Part shown: positions 41,561-51,093 of the stretch, one piece after another
Numbering within the stretch: the first letter of the stretch is position 1
How the letters are laid out: every line of letters starts with the position of its first letter
NCBI RefSeq assembly: GCF_000721175.1
Contig: NZ_JOEZ01000021.1
Coordinates: 1 to 64,000 of the forward strand
From: Streptomyces anulatus
Lineage (GTDB): Bacteria; Actinomycetota; Actinomycetes; Streptomycetales; Streptomycetaceae
Length of the DNA stretch: 64,000 nucleotides
Direction of reading: 5' to 3'
Position numbers and translations under genes: made by a program
Notes under the pieces: model-generated
What the model was told of the DNA's origin: nothing
Seen by the model: the letters and a program-made list of their open reading frames with translations, nothing else
Databases searched by the model: none

Positions 41561-41603
41561 CCACAGGGGCGGCACCTCCGTGAAGGAGGTACCGCCCCTG
41601 TGG
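41561..41603 (-). terminator. terminator of groEL2
   Basis: CCACAGGGGCGG, C, ACCTCC pairs with GGAGGT, A, CCGCCCCTGTGG around GTGAA: an 18-bp stem with one mismatch, about 50 bp after the groEL stop on the minus strand. Confidence 0.85.
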
Positions 41604-41654
41604 GACGCACTGCGACGTACTGGGACGTACGCAGAACTTCGATCGGCAGGCCGA

Positions 41655-43382
<1,728 letters not shown>

Positions 43383-43403
43383 TCACCGGCCCGGTCCAAG
43401 TTT

Positions 43404-43430
43404 CTGTCACTCTCACCTGGAGAGTGCTAA
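43404..43430 (-). promoter_or_regulatory. CIRCE element 1 (one half degenerate)
   Basis: On the plus strand CTGTCACTC, 9-nt spacer, GAGTGCTAA: the right half is a perfect CIRCE half-site and the left keeps CACTC. It lies about 130 bp upstream of the groEL start codon. Confidence 0.75.
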
Positions 43431-43439
43431 CGCCAATGA

Positions 43440-43466
43440 TTAGCACTCGACCCCTGCGAGTGCAAG
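43440..43466 (-). promoter_or_regulatory. CIRCE element 2
   Basis: TTAGCACTC, 9-nt spacer, GAGTGCAAG: the left half is perfect and the right has two changes. The centres of the two CIRCE copies are 36 bp apart. Confidence 0.85.
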
Positions 43467-43492
43467 CGTCCCTCGTCGGATGTGGACCGGAT

Positions 43493-43591
43493 GTGGACAG
43501 CGGCGGGCCTCCGCGCCGGGCGCGCGGGCGCCCGGTTCCGGGGGCGTGGACAGCGGCCGGCCTCCGCGCCGGTAGCGCGGGCGCCCCCGGA
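43493..43591. repeat. two-copy direct repeat of about 45-55 bp
   Basis: GTGGACAGCGGCGGGCCTCC... at 43493 recurs as GTGGACAGCGGCCGGCCTCC... at 43546, each copy continuing through GCGCCGG and GCGCGGGCGCCC with small indels. It lies between groEL upstream signals and the csp terminator. Confidence 0.7.
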
Positions 43592-43641
43592 ACGCACGTA
43601 GGGCCCGATCCCCTGATCCGGGGTCCGGGCCCTGCGTGCGT
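43592..43641 (-). terminator. terminator of the cold-shock gene
   Basis: ACGCAC, GT, AGGGCCCG ... CGGGCCCT, GC, GTGCGT form a long, slightly bulged stem 31 bp downstream of the csp stop on the minus strand. Confidence 0.75.
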
Positions 43642-43671
43642 GAGTGGTGTCGTCGGTCGACCGCGCCGAGC

Positions 43672-43878
43672 TCAGCCGACGGCGAGCTTGACCATGTCGG
43701 CCTGGGGCCCCTTCTGGCCCTGCGAGATCTCGAATTCAACTCGCTGACCCTCTTCGAGGGTGCGGTACCCGTCCATCTGGATCGCGCTGTAGTGGACGAA
43801 AACATCCGCACCACCGTCGACCGCGATGAAGCCGTACCCCTTCTCCGCGTTGAACCACTTGACGGTGCCCTGAGCCAT
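43672..43878 (-). CDS. cold-shock-domain protein
   Basis: A 68-aa CspA-type single-strand nucleic-acid-binding protein with RNP1 KGYGFIAV and RNP2 VFVHYSAI. The N-terminus [17 protein letters not shown] is canonical. It acts as an RNA chaperone and in Streptomyces often lies beside groEL2, as here. The ATG at 43878 follows an A/G-rich site on the minus strand. Confidence 0.95.
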   Translation of the reverse strand: MAQGTVKWFNAEKGYGFIAVDGGADVFVHYSAIQMDGYRTLEEGQRVEFEISQGQKGPQADMVKLAVG

Positions 43879-44323
43879 GCCTAACTCCCCTATTACTGGC
43901 CCTTGCACGGGACCGCACTTCGCGGACCCGGGTCGGAACTCACCCCCCGACAGGAGAGGGTGTGCGGCGCCGCAGCGCGTCGACCGCGGCTGAATGTATC
44001 CGCCCAACTGCCCTCTGCAACAGGTCAATCGGACGAGAATTCTGGGCACAGAGGAACACGCGAATATGCGGGTTTGCTGAGATTTGCGGGCAAGTCGGGC
44101 CAGGCAAAGGGCACTTATGCCACAAGCGGCTCACGTACTTTGGCTGCTTCTTATCGGGGCCGGGCGCATTCTCATATGCGGGCGGCACGGGCAGCGGATG
44201 GGGCTTCCCCAACTGTACCGTGCTCAACCATGCAGAATTGCCCCCTCCGCTTCTCTCGCGGAGGGGGCAACCGTGGTCACACAGAGGTGCGGTGGGGCCG
44301 CCGTCGGAGCGGCCCGGGGCGGT
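43879..44323. other. gene-free stretch between csp and the sulfur-carrier gene
   Basis: About 440 bp, clearly richer in A/T than the surroundings (43990-44230). It should contain the csp promoter and the long 5' leader typical of cold-shock genes. A hairpin CCCCCTCCGC.../GCGGAGGGGGC at 44241-44270 is the likely terminator of the thrC-moaD operon. Confidence 0.55.
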
Positions 44324-44602
44324 TCAGCAGCCGCCGGCGACCGCGGGGATGATCGAGACGCCCGCGCCGTCCGGCGTGGCCGCGTCCAGGCCGCCCTCGA
44401 AGCGCACGTCGTCGTCGTTGACGTACACGTTCACGAAGCGGCGCAGCTTGCCCTGGTCGTCCAGGACGCGGGCCGCGATGCCGGGGTGGTCCTTCTCCAG
44501 GGACTCGATGACCTCGGAGAGCTTCGCGCCCTCCGCCGGGACCTCGGCCTGGCCGCCCGTGTACGTACGGAGGATGGTGGGGATGCGGACCTTGACGCTC
44601 AT
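44324..44602 (-). CDS. ubiquitin-like sulfur-carrier protein (MoaD/ThiS/CysO family)
   Basis: A 92-aa beta-grasp sulfur carrier. The fold is seen as VKVRIPTILRTYTGGQAEVP and VNVYVNDDDVRF, and it ends IIPAVAGGC. Active carriers must end in Gly-Gly, whose C-terminus is thiocarboxylated; here one Cys follows the GG pair, so a JAMM-type protease is probably needed to expose it. Being 35 bp downstream of thrC it may work as a CysO-like protein for cysteine synthesis, although MoaD-like function is possible. Confidence 0.88.
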   Translation of the reverse strand: MSVKVRIPTILRTYTGGQAEVPAEGAKLSEVIESLEKDHPGIAARVLDDQGKLRRFVNVYVNDDDVRFEGGLDAATPDGAGVSIIPAVAGGC

Positions 44603-44637
44603 GGTGGATGCCCTTCTCTTCCTGCGGTCTGGGGTGG

Positions 44638-45939
44638 TCAGGCGGAGCCGAGGCCCGCGGCGCGGAAGGCGTCCAGGCTCGGTTTGATCGTCGCCGTGGC
44701 CTGCGAGGTCGCGGAGACCGCGTCGAGCGTCTTCAGGCCGTCGCCGGTGTTCACCACGACGGTGGTGAGCGACGGGTCGATGACGCCGGCCTCGATCAGC
44801 TTCTTGGCCACGCCGAGCGTCACGCCGCCCGCCGTCTCGCCGAAGATGCCCTCGGTCCGCGCCAGCAGCTTGATCGCGTCGACGACCTGCTCGTCGGTGA
44901 CGTCCTCCACCGCGCCGCCGGTGCGGCGGGCGATGTCCAGGACGTACGGGCCGTCCGCCGGGTTGCCGATCGCCAGCGACTTGGCGATGGTGTCCGGCTT
45001 CTGGGGCCGTACGACGTCGTGACCGGCCTTGAAGGCGGCGGAGACCGGGGAGCAGCCCTCGGCCTGGGCGCCGAAGATTTTGTACGGCCTGTCCTCGACG
45101 AGGCCGAGCCTGATCAGCTCCTGGAAGCCCTTGTCGATCTTCGTGAGCTGGGAGCCGGACGCGATCGGGATGACGATCTGGTCGGGCAGCCGCCAGCCGA
45201 GCTGCTCGCAGATCTCGTACGCCAGGGTCTTGGAGCCCTCGCCGTAGTAGGGGCGGAGGTTGACGTTGACGAAGCCCCAGCCCTCGCCGAGCGGGTCGCC
45301 GATGAGCTCGGAGCAGAAGCGGTTGACGTCGTCGTAGTTGCCCTCGATGCCGACCAGCTCACCGCCGTACACCGCGGCCATGACGACCTTGCCCTGCTCC
45401 AGGTCGTGCGGGATGAAGACGCAGGAGCGGAGTCCGGCGCGGGCGGCGGCGGCGCCGACGGCTCCGGCCAGGTTGCCCGTGGAGGAGCAGGAGAGGGTGG
45501 TGAATCCGAAGGCGCGGGCGGCCTCGACGGCGATCGCGACGACGCGGTCCTTGAAGGAGTGCGTCGGGTTGCCGGAGTCGTCCTTCACGTACAGGCCGCC
45601 GGTGACGCCCAGCTCACGGGCGAGGTTGTCGGCCTTGACCAGCTTGGTGAAGCCGGGGTTGATGTTGGGCTTCTCCGCGACGTCGGCGGGCACCGGCAGC
45701 AGCGGGGCGTAGCGCCAGATGTTGTCCGGGCCGGCCTCGATGCGCTTGCGCAGCTCCTCCGGGGAGCCGGTGGGCAGGTCGTAGGCCACTTCCAGCGGCC
45801 CGAAACAGGACGCACAGGCGAAAAGGGGGCCGAGCTCGAAACGCTCGCCGCACTCGCGGCAGGAAAGCGCCGCGGCGGGACCGAGATCGACGGCCGGGGC
45901 GGAAGAAGTGGTGCTACCTGCAACGGTCTGAACAGCCAT
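44638..45939 (-). CDS. thrC: threonine synthase
   Basis: A 433-aa PLP enzyme converting O-phosphohomoserine to threonine. It has an N-terminal zinc-ribbon-like piece (LSCRECGERFELGPLFACASCFGPL), the PLP Lys in DDSGNPTHSFKDRVV, and the phosphate-binding loop CSSTGNLAGAVGAAAARAG. IASGSQLTKIDKGF and FGAQAEGCSPV are also standard. ATG 45939 is supported by a GGGACCTCCG... leader of normal spacing and by family alignment. It is the first gene of an operon with the sulfur-carrier gene. Confidence 0.96.
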   Translation of the reverse strand: MAVQTVAGSTTSSAPAVDLGPAAALSCRECGERFELGPLFACASCFGPLEVAYDLPTGSPEELRKRIEAGPDNIWRYAPLLPVPADVAEKPNINPGFTKLVKADNLARELGVTGGLYVKDDSGNPTHSFKDRVVAIAVEAARAFGFTTLSCSSTGNLAGAVGAAAARAGLRSCVFIPHDLEQGKVVMAAVYGGELVGIEGNYDDVNRFCSELIGDPLGEGWGFVNVNLRPYYGEGSKTLAYEICEQLGWRLPDQIVIPIASGSQLTKIDKGFQELIRLGLVEDRPYKIFGAQAEGCSPVSAAFKAGHDVVRPQKPDTIAKSLAIGNPADGPYVLDIARRTGGAVEDVTDEQVVDAIKLLARTEGIFGETAGGVTLGVAKKLIEAGVIDPSLTTVVVNTGDGLKTLDAVSATSQATATIKPSLDAFRAAGLGSA

Positions 45940-46212
45940 GATGGCGGAGGTCCCTTTCTCCTCATCTTCCCTGCGACGCATTTCGCCGCAAGACGGAATT
46001 GGCACCTTCCCCACCGTGACCTCGCGGTCGGCAGGAGGGTTGCCGGGACTTCAACGGGCCGTTCCCTCAGTCCCTCTGGATGAGCTCTATGGCGCTGGAT
46101 CTTCGATCCAGGCGTTTATGTGCGGTCCGACCCCGACATGCGACGGCCATACGCGTTGTTCAAGACTGTAACCGAAGCACCGGACCGTCGAGATGGCCGT
46201 CCGAACCGCGAG

Positions 46213-47190
46213 ATGGATCACACACAGGGAGTGCCGACCGTGCTCGAAGAGGTGGAACGCTGGCTGACCAGGCGTTCCTGGTCGTCCGGCGACCGCCCGC
46301 TGAACCGGCTCATCGAAGCCCGGGACGCCGACCCGCACCGCACGTCGGTGAGCGTCGTACTGCCCGCGCTGAACGAGGAGGCCACGGTCGGGGCGATCGT
46401 GGCGACAATCCGCCGCGAGCTGATGGAGAAGGTCCGGCTGGTCGACGAGCTCGTGGTGATCGACTCCGGCTCCACCGACGCCACCGCCACCGTGGCCCGG
46501 GCGGCGGGCGCCCGGGTGGTCCACCGGGACGCGATCCTGCCCCGGATCCCGGCCCTGCCCGGCAAGGGCGAGGTGCTGTGGCGGTCGCTCCTGGTGACCG
46601 GCGGCGAGATCGTCTGCTTCGTCGACGCCGACCTGAAGGACTTCTCCGCGGACTTCGTCTCGGGCACGGTCGGACCCCTGCTCACCGACCCGGCCGTCCA
46701 GTTCGTCAAGGCGATGTACGACCGTCCGCTCGGCGACACCGCAGGTCAGGGCGGCCGCGTCACCGAACTGGTGGCACGCCCGCTGCTCAATCTGCACTGG
46801 CCGCAGCTGGCCGGCTTCGTGCAGCCGCTGGGCGGCGAGTACGCGGTGCGGCGGTCCCTGCTGGAGCGGCTGCCGTTCCCGGTCGGTTACGGAGTGGAGC
46901 TCGGCCTGCTGGTCGACGCGCTGCACACCGTGGGCCTGGACGCACTGGGCCAGGTCGACGTCGGCGTGCGCAGACACCGCCACCAGGACGGGCAGGCGCT
47001 GGGCCGGATGGCGGCGGCGATCTACCGCACGGCGCAGCTGCGGCTCTCCCGGGGCCATCTGGTGCGGCCCGCGCTGACCCAGTTCGAGCGCGGCGAGGAA
47101 GGCTTCGTGCCCCGCACCCACGCGGTGGACACGGAGGAGAGGCCGCCGATGCGGGAGATCGCGGAGTACGCGGAGCGCAACGCGGCATAG
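46213..47190 (+). CDS. gpgS: glucosyl-3-phosphoglycerate synthase
   Basis: A 325-aa GT81-type glycosyltransferase that moves glucose from a nucleotide sugar to 3-phosphoglycerate, the first step to glucosylglycerate. It has the GT-A core TSVSVVLPALNEEATVG, the SGSTDATATVARAAGARVV loop and the metal-binding FVDADLKDFSADF, then GYGVELGLLVDALHTVGLDALGQVDVGVRRHRHQ. ATG 46213 is chosen; the frame is open to 46120. It stands next to the trehalose genes, so the region may serve compatible-solute synthesis. Confidence 0.9.
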   Translation: MDHTQGVPTVLEEVERWLTRRSWSSGDRPLNRLIEARDADPHRTSVSVVLPALNEEATVGAIVATIRRELMEKVRLVDELVVIDSGSTDATATVARAAGARVVHRDAILPRIPALPGKGEVLWRSLLVTGGEIVCFVDADLKDFSADFVSGTVGPLLTDPAVQFVKAMYDRPLGDTAGQGGRVTELVARPLLNLHWPQLAGFVQPLGGEYAVRRSLLERLPFPVGYGVELGLLVDALHTVGLDALGQVDVGVRRHRHQDGQALGRMAAAIYRTAQLRLSRGHLVRPALTQFERGEEGFVPRTHAVDTEERPPMREIAEYAERNAA

Positions 47191-47199
47191 GGGCGTCGG

Positions 47200-47318
47200 C
47201 GGCGCGAGGCCGCCCGGGAGACGTGTGAGGGCATCGCCCCGCGGCGCAAGGCCCAGGAGACGTGTGAGGGCATCGCCCGCGGCGCAAGGCCCAGGAGACG
47301 TGTGAGGGCATCGCCCGC
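47200..47318. repeat. tandem repeat, three copies of a 38-39 bp unit
   Basis: The unit contains GACGTGTGAGGGCATCGCCC starting at 47220, 47259 and 47297 (spacings 39 and 38 bp). Copies two and three are almost identical over the entire unit. A fourth, degenerate partial copy (GAGGCCCGGGAGGCGTTTGA) ends near 47343. It lies between gpgS and otsA. Confidence 0.85.
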
Positions 47319-47373
47319 GGCACGAGGCCCGGGAGGCGTTTGACGGCTTCCCGAACGGGCTAGGTTCCGCTAC

Positions 47374-48783
47374 ATGGTCTCCGAGCACGCCGAACCCGAA
47401 CCCGCCACCACCACCGCCACCGCCCAGGTCCTCGTCGCGTCCAACCGCGGCCCGGTCTCGTACGCACTCGGCGAGGACGGGACGCTCGACGCCAAACGCG
47501 GCGGGGGCGGTCTCGTCTCCGGGCTGAGCGCCGTCGACGACAAGCTGTGGGTCTGCGCGGCCCTCGGCGACGGCGACCGCGAGGCGGTGCGGCGCGGGGT
47601 CGGCGAGGCGGGCGTACGGATGCTCGACATCGACGCCGAGGTCCACGCCGACGCGTACAACGGCATCGCCAACTCGGTGCTGTGGTTCGTCCACCACCTG
47701 CTCTACCAGACGCCCTTCGAGCCGGTCTTCGACGCCGAGTTCCGCCGCCGGTGGGCCTCGTACGAGACGTACAACCGGGCCTTCGCCCGCGCGCTCGCCG
47801 AGGAGGCGGGCCCCGGGGCGTCGGTCCTGGTCCAGGACTACCACCTGGCCCTGGTCCCCGGGATGCTCCGTGAGCTGCGCCCGGACCTCAAGATCGGCCA
47901 CTTCTCGCACACCCCGTGGGCGCCCGTCGACTACTTCCGGCTGCTGCCCGACGACATCGCCGAGCAGCTGCTGCGCGGCGTCCTCGGCGCGGACCGGGCC
48001 GCGTTCCTGACCCGCCGTTGGGCGGACGCGTTCATCGGCTGCTGTACGGAGATCCTCGGCGGGACGGGCCGGACGAGGATCGGGGTGCACGGCCTCGGGG
48101 CCGACGCCGGCTTCCTGCGCCGGCGCTCGCAGGAGCCGGACGTGGAGGAGCGGATGGCGGCGCTGCGGGAGGAGGTGGGCGAGGGCCGCAAGACCATCGT
48201 GCGGGTGGACCGCACCGAGCTGTCCAAGAACATCGTGCGCGGACTGCACGCCTACCGGGCCCTGCTGGACGCCCATCCGGAATGGCGCGAGCGCGTCGTG
48301 CACATCGCCTTCGCCTACCCCTCCCGGCAGGACCTGGCCGTCTACCGGGACTACACGGCGGCGGTGCAGACCCTGGCCACGGAGATCAACGGGGTTTACG
48401 GCACCGAGAGGTGGAAGCCCGTCGTCCTCCACGTCAAGGACGACTTCGCCCGCTCACTGGCCGCGTACCGGCTCGCGGACGTGGCCCTGGTCAACCCGAT
48501 CCGCGACGGCATGAACCTGGTTGCCAAGGAGGTCCCCGTCGTCTCCGACCACGGCTGCGCGCTGGTGCTGTCGCGGGAGGCGGGGGCGTACGAGGAGCTG
48601 GGCGAGGACGCGATCGTGGTGAACCCGTACGACGTGACGGGCACGGCCGAGGCCCTGCACGAGGCGCTGACGATGAGCGGGGACGAGCGCTCCGGCCGCA
48701 CGAAGCGGCTGGCCGAGGCGGCGACCGCGCTGCCGCCCCAGCAGTGGTTCCTGGACCAGCTGGAGGCGCTGCGGCAGGGGTGA
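47374..48783 (+). CDS. otsA: trehalose-6-phosphate synthase
   Basis: A 469-aa GT20 enzyme making trehalose-6-P from a nucleotide glucose and glucose-6-P. Motifs: LVASNRGPVSY at the N-terminus with KRGGGGLVSGLSA, the acceptor-site VLVQDYHLALVPGMLRELRPDLKIGHFSHTPW, VDRTELSKNIVRGLHAY, and the nucleotide-binding LVNPIRDGMNLVAKEVPVV. It is convergent with otsB, the next enzyme, across a shared terminator. Confidence 0.95.
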   Translation: MVSEHAEPEPATTTATAQVLVASNRGPVSYALGEDGTLDAKRGGGGLVSGLSAVDDKLWVCAALGDGDREAVRRGVGEAGVRMLDIDAEVHADAYNGIANSVLWFVHHLLYQTPFEPVFDAEFRRRWASYETYNRAFARALAEEAGPGASVLVQDYHLALVPGMLRELRPDLKIGHFSHTPWAPVDYFRLLPDDIAEQLLRGVLGADRAAFLTRRWADAFIGCCTEILGGTGRTRIGVHGLGADAGFLRRRSQEPDVEERMAALREEVGEGRKTIVRVDRTELSKNIVRGLHAYRALLDAHPEWRERVVHIAFAYPSRQDLAVYRDYTAAVQTLATEINGVYGTERWKPVVLHVKDDFARSLAAYRLADVALVNPIRDGMNLVAKEVPVVSDHGCALVLSREAGAYEELGEDAIVVNPYDVTGTAEALHEALTMSGDERSGRTKRLAEAATALPPQQWFLDQLEALRQG

Positions 48784-48792
48784 GGGCTCGTG

Positions 48793-48820
48793 GGGCCGCG
48801 CGCGACGGACCGCGCGGCCC
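48793..48820. terminator. bidirectional terminator between otsA and otsB
   Basis: A perfect 10-bp stem GGGCCGCGCG/CGCGCGGCCC with an 8-nt loop, in the 64-bp gap between the convergent genes. Confidence 0.8.
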
Positions 48821-48847
48821 GGTGCCCCGCCGCCGTGGCCGTCCCGC

Positions 48848-49699
48848 CTACAGCCGCTCGGCCAGGGCCGCCAGGAAGTCCACCACCGCGGCCGGGCCCG
48901 GCACCGACAGGTCCGCGCGCTCGGCCAGTTCGGGCACCTCGGTGCTGCCGCTGCACACCAGGAGGCCGGGGATACCGTCCGGGCCCTCGGTCCGCAGCTT
49001 CTCCACCGCGGCGAACGCGGCGAGGTCCCCGAGGTCGTCGCCCGCGTAGATCACGGACTCGGCGTCCAGCTCGGCGACGAACGCGGCCAGCGCGACGCCC
49101 TTGTCCATGCCGGGCGGGCGCAACTCCAGGACCAGGCGGCCCGGTTCGACGATCAGCCCGTGCTTCGCCGCCAGCTCGCCGAGGGGCCCGCGCAGCGCCT
49201 CGAAGGCCGCCTGCGGGTCCTCGGCGCGCCGGGTGTGGACGGCGACGGCCTGGCCCTTCTCCTCGATCCAGGTGCCGTGCCAGGAGTCGGCCTCACGCAG
49301 GACGCGGGGGAGTTCGGCGCGCACCGCGGTGACGCCCGGGTGCGGGGCGGGGGCGTGGACGGTGCCGGTGACGGCGTCCCAGCGCTCGGCGCCGTAGTGC
49401 CCGAGCACGACGAGGTGCTCCAGGCCGGGGACGCCGGCGAAGCCTCCGTAACGCACCGCGACGCCCGCCGGCCGGCCGGTGATCACCGCGATGGCGGCGA
49501 CCTTCGGCGCGAGCGCGGCGAGCGCGGTCACGGTGCCGGGGTGGGCACGGGCCTGCTCGGGGTCCGGGACGATGTCGGCGAGCGTGCCGTCGAAATCGAG
49601 GGCGACGACGGCACGGTCGGGCCGGGCGAGAACGGCGTCGAGCCCCTCGCGGCCGGCCGGGGTGGTCGGGTACGGCAGATGTGCGGAGTGGCTGCCCAT
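48848..49699 (-). CDS. otsB: trehalose-6-phosphate phosphatase
   Basis: A 283-aa HAD-superfamily phosphatase releasing trehalose. The catalytic Asp pair is in VVALDFDGTLADIVPDPEQA (about residues 33-45), motif II is AVITGRP, and motifs III-IV are DKGVALAAFVAELDAESVIYAGDDLGDLAAFAAV. Together with otsA it gives the complete OtsAB pathway, although the two are on opposite strands. Confidence 0.95.
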   Translation of the reverse strand: MGSHSAHLPYPTTPAGREGLDAVLARPDRAVVALDFDGTLADIVPDPEQARAHPGTVTALAALAPKVAAIAVITGRPAGVAVRYGGFAGVPGLEHLVVLGHYGAERWDAVTGTVHAPAPHPGVTAVRAELPRVLREADSWHGTWIEEKGQAVAVHTRRAEDPQAAFEALRGPLGELAAKHGLIVEPGRLVLELRPPGMDKGVALAAFVAELDAESVIYAGDDLGDLAAFAAVEKLRTEGPDGIPGLLVCSGSTEVPELAERADLSVPGPAAVVDFLAALAERL

Positions 49700-49768
49700 G
49701 GGGCGAGCCTAAGCCCTGGACGGGTTGATCACGAGTGTGGATCACGAGCGTCGTGGGGCCGGCGCCGA

Positions 49769-49895
49769 CTACTCACGGGTGCCCGGGAGTTCGACCGGCC
49801 GGGTCTGCAGCGCGAGCGAGGCCGGCAGGACGGCGGAGACGGCGGCCAGGAGCGCGGCGGCCGCGACGACGAGGCCGAGCCGGCGGAGGGCCGGT
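49769..49895 (-). pseudogene. C-terminal remnant of a membrane protein
   Basis: The minus-strand frame ends RRLGLVVAAAALLAAVSAVL, a clear TM helix, then a short polar tail and a stop at 49769. No start or family-recognisable upstream sequence exists; beyond about 49895 the DNA codes in the other direction for a LuxR remnant. It is the cut end of a deleted gene. Confidence 0.45.
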
Positions 49896-50041
49896 CCAAC
49901 GCGTCCGTCGCCGAGGCCCTGCACGTCGGCGAGGGCACGGTCAGCAAGCACTTCGGGTCGGTCCTCACCAAGCTCGACCTCAACGTCTCGGACGCCACCA
50001 ACCGCAGGGTGCTCGCGGTCCTGGCGTTCCTGCGCGGCTGA
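49889..50041 (+). pseudogene. C-terminal remnant of a LuxR-type response regulator
   Basis: About 50 codons encode the second half of a LuxR/NarL HTH: GRSNASVAEALHVGEGTVSKHFGSVLTKLDL, then the typical NRRVLAVLAFLRG C-terminus. The receiver domain and first HTH helices are absent. It directly abuts the minus-strand membrane-protein remnant, so a deletion has joined two gene ends. Confidence 0.7.
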
Positions 50042-50083
50042 CCCGCCACCGCACCCCGGCACACCTTCCCCGACCTGCCTCGC

Positions 50084-50113
50084 TTGACAGCCATTCCATC
50101 ACGACACCATGAT
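50084..50113 (+). promoter_or_regulatory. promoter of the YtrA-type ABC operon
   Basis: TTGACA at 50084-50089 and CATGAT at 50108-50113 are separated by 18 bp. The -10 runs into the 24-bp palindrome at 50112-50135. Confidence 0.55.
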
Positions 50114-50135
50114 TCCATTAATTGACTAATGGAAT
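50112..50135 (+). promoter_or_regulatory. 24-bp palindromic operator (GntR/YtrA type)
   Basis: ATTCCATTA, 6-nt spacer ATTGAC, TAATGGAAT: perfect 9-bp arms 14 bp before the ABC ATPase start. A lone half-site ATTCCAT occurs at 50093-50099. The regulator is probably the GntR/YtrA protein encoded at the end of the same operon. Confidence 0.8.
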
Positions 50136-50148
50136 CGAGGCGAGGCGC

Positions 50149-51093
50149 GTGGCAGACACGAGCACCCCGAACGCGACGTCCGGCAGCTGGGCACTGGAAG
50201 CCCGCGGCCTGGGCAAGCGCTACCGGCGCGGCTGGGCACTGCGCGACTGCTCCTTCCGGATCCCGGCCGGCCGCATCTGCGGTCTGGTCGGCCCGAACGG
50301 AGCCGGCAAGAGCACCCTGCTCGGACTGGCGACCCGGCAGGTGCAGCCGACGACCGGCGAACTGCGGGTCTTCGGCGTACCGGTCGACGACCCCGCCGTG
50401 ATGCCCACATTCGCGTTCCTCGGGCAGGAGAAGCCGCTGTTCAAGCGGTTCACCGTGGCCGAGACCCTGCGCATGGGCGCCGAGCTGAACCCCGGCTGGG
50501 ACGCGGTGGCGGCGGAGCGGATCGTCCGCTCGGGCAACGTCCCGCCGCACGCCCGGGTCGGCACGCTCTCCGGCGGCCAGCGCACCCGCGTGGCCTTCGC
50601 GCTCGCCTTCGGCAAGCGGCCCGACCTGCTGCTCCTGGACGAGCCGATGTCGGACCTCGACCCGCTGGCCCGCGACGAGATGAGCACCCTGCTGATGGCG
50701 GAGGCCGTCGAGCGCGGCACCACGGTGGTGATGTCCTCGCACATGCTGACCGAGCTGGAGGACATGTGCGACTACCTGCTGGTCGTCGCCGAGGGCCGGA
50801 TCCGGATGGCTGGTGACGCCGACGCGCTCGTCCCGGCCCACGCGCTGGTCACCGGGGTGACCCGGGACGGCGCGCTGCCGCCCGAGCTCGACCTCCACAC
50901 GGTCGTCGAGACCCGCCTCCAGGGACGGCAGTTCCAGGCGATGATCCGGCCGAAGGGCCCGCTCCCGACCGACTGGGAGACCGCCGAACCCTCCCTGGAG
51001 GAAGTCCTCCTCGCCCATCTCCGCTCCCCGGACGCACCCTCCCTCTACACCCAGGGCGCCCGCGTCGAGGCCGAAGGGACCCAGGCCGCATGA
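50149..51093 (+). CDS. ABC transporter ATP-binding protein (YtrB-like)
   Basis: An ATPase of about 314 aa: Walker A GPNGAGKST, Q-loop FAFLGQEKPLF, signature LSGGQRTR and Walker B DLLLLDEPMSDLDPLAR, then the H-loop SSHMLTE. An extra C-terminal domain of about 85 residues follows the ATPase, as in YtrB/EcsA-like exporters. The GTG at 50149 is preferred over an upstream TTG at 50122 that lies within the operator. It is coupled to the permease by ATGA and may respond to cell-wall-active compounds, as YtrA-regulated transporters do. Confidence 0.9.
   Translation: MADTSTPNATSGSWALEARGLGKRYRRGWALRDCSFRIPAGRICGLVGPNGAGKSTLLGLATRQVQPTTGELRVFGVPVDDPAVMPTFAFLGQEKPLFKRFTVAETLRMGAELNPGWDAVAAERIVRSGNVPPHARVGTLSGGQRTRVAFALAFGKRPDLLLLDEPMSDLDPLARDEMSTLLMAEAVERGTTVVMSSHMLTELEDMCDYLLVVAEGRIRMAGDADALVPAHALVTGVTRDGALPPELDLHTVVETRLQGRQFQAMIRPKGPLPTDWETAEPSLEEVLLAHLRSPDAPSLYTQGARVEAEGTQAA

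Noticed and set aside
47200..47343. Possible CRISPR array
   Set aside because: The units are tandem and directly joined, with no unique spacers and no cas genes.
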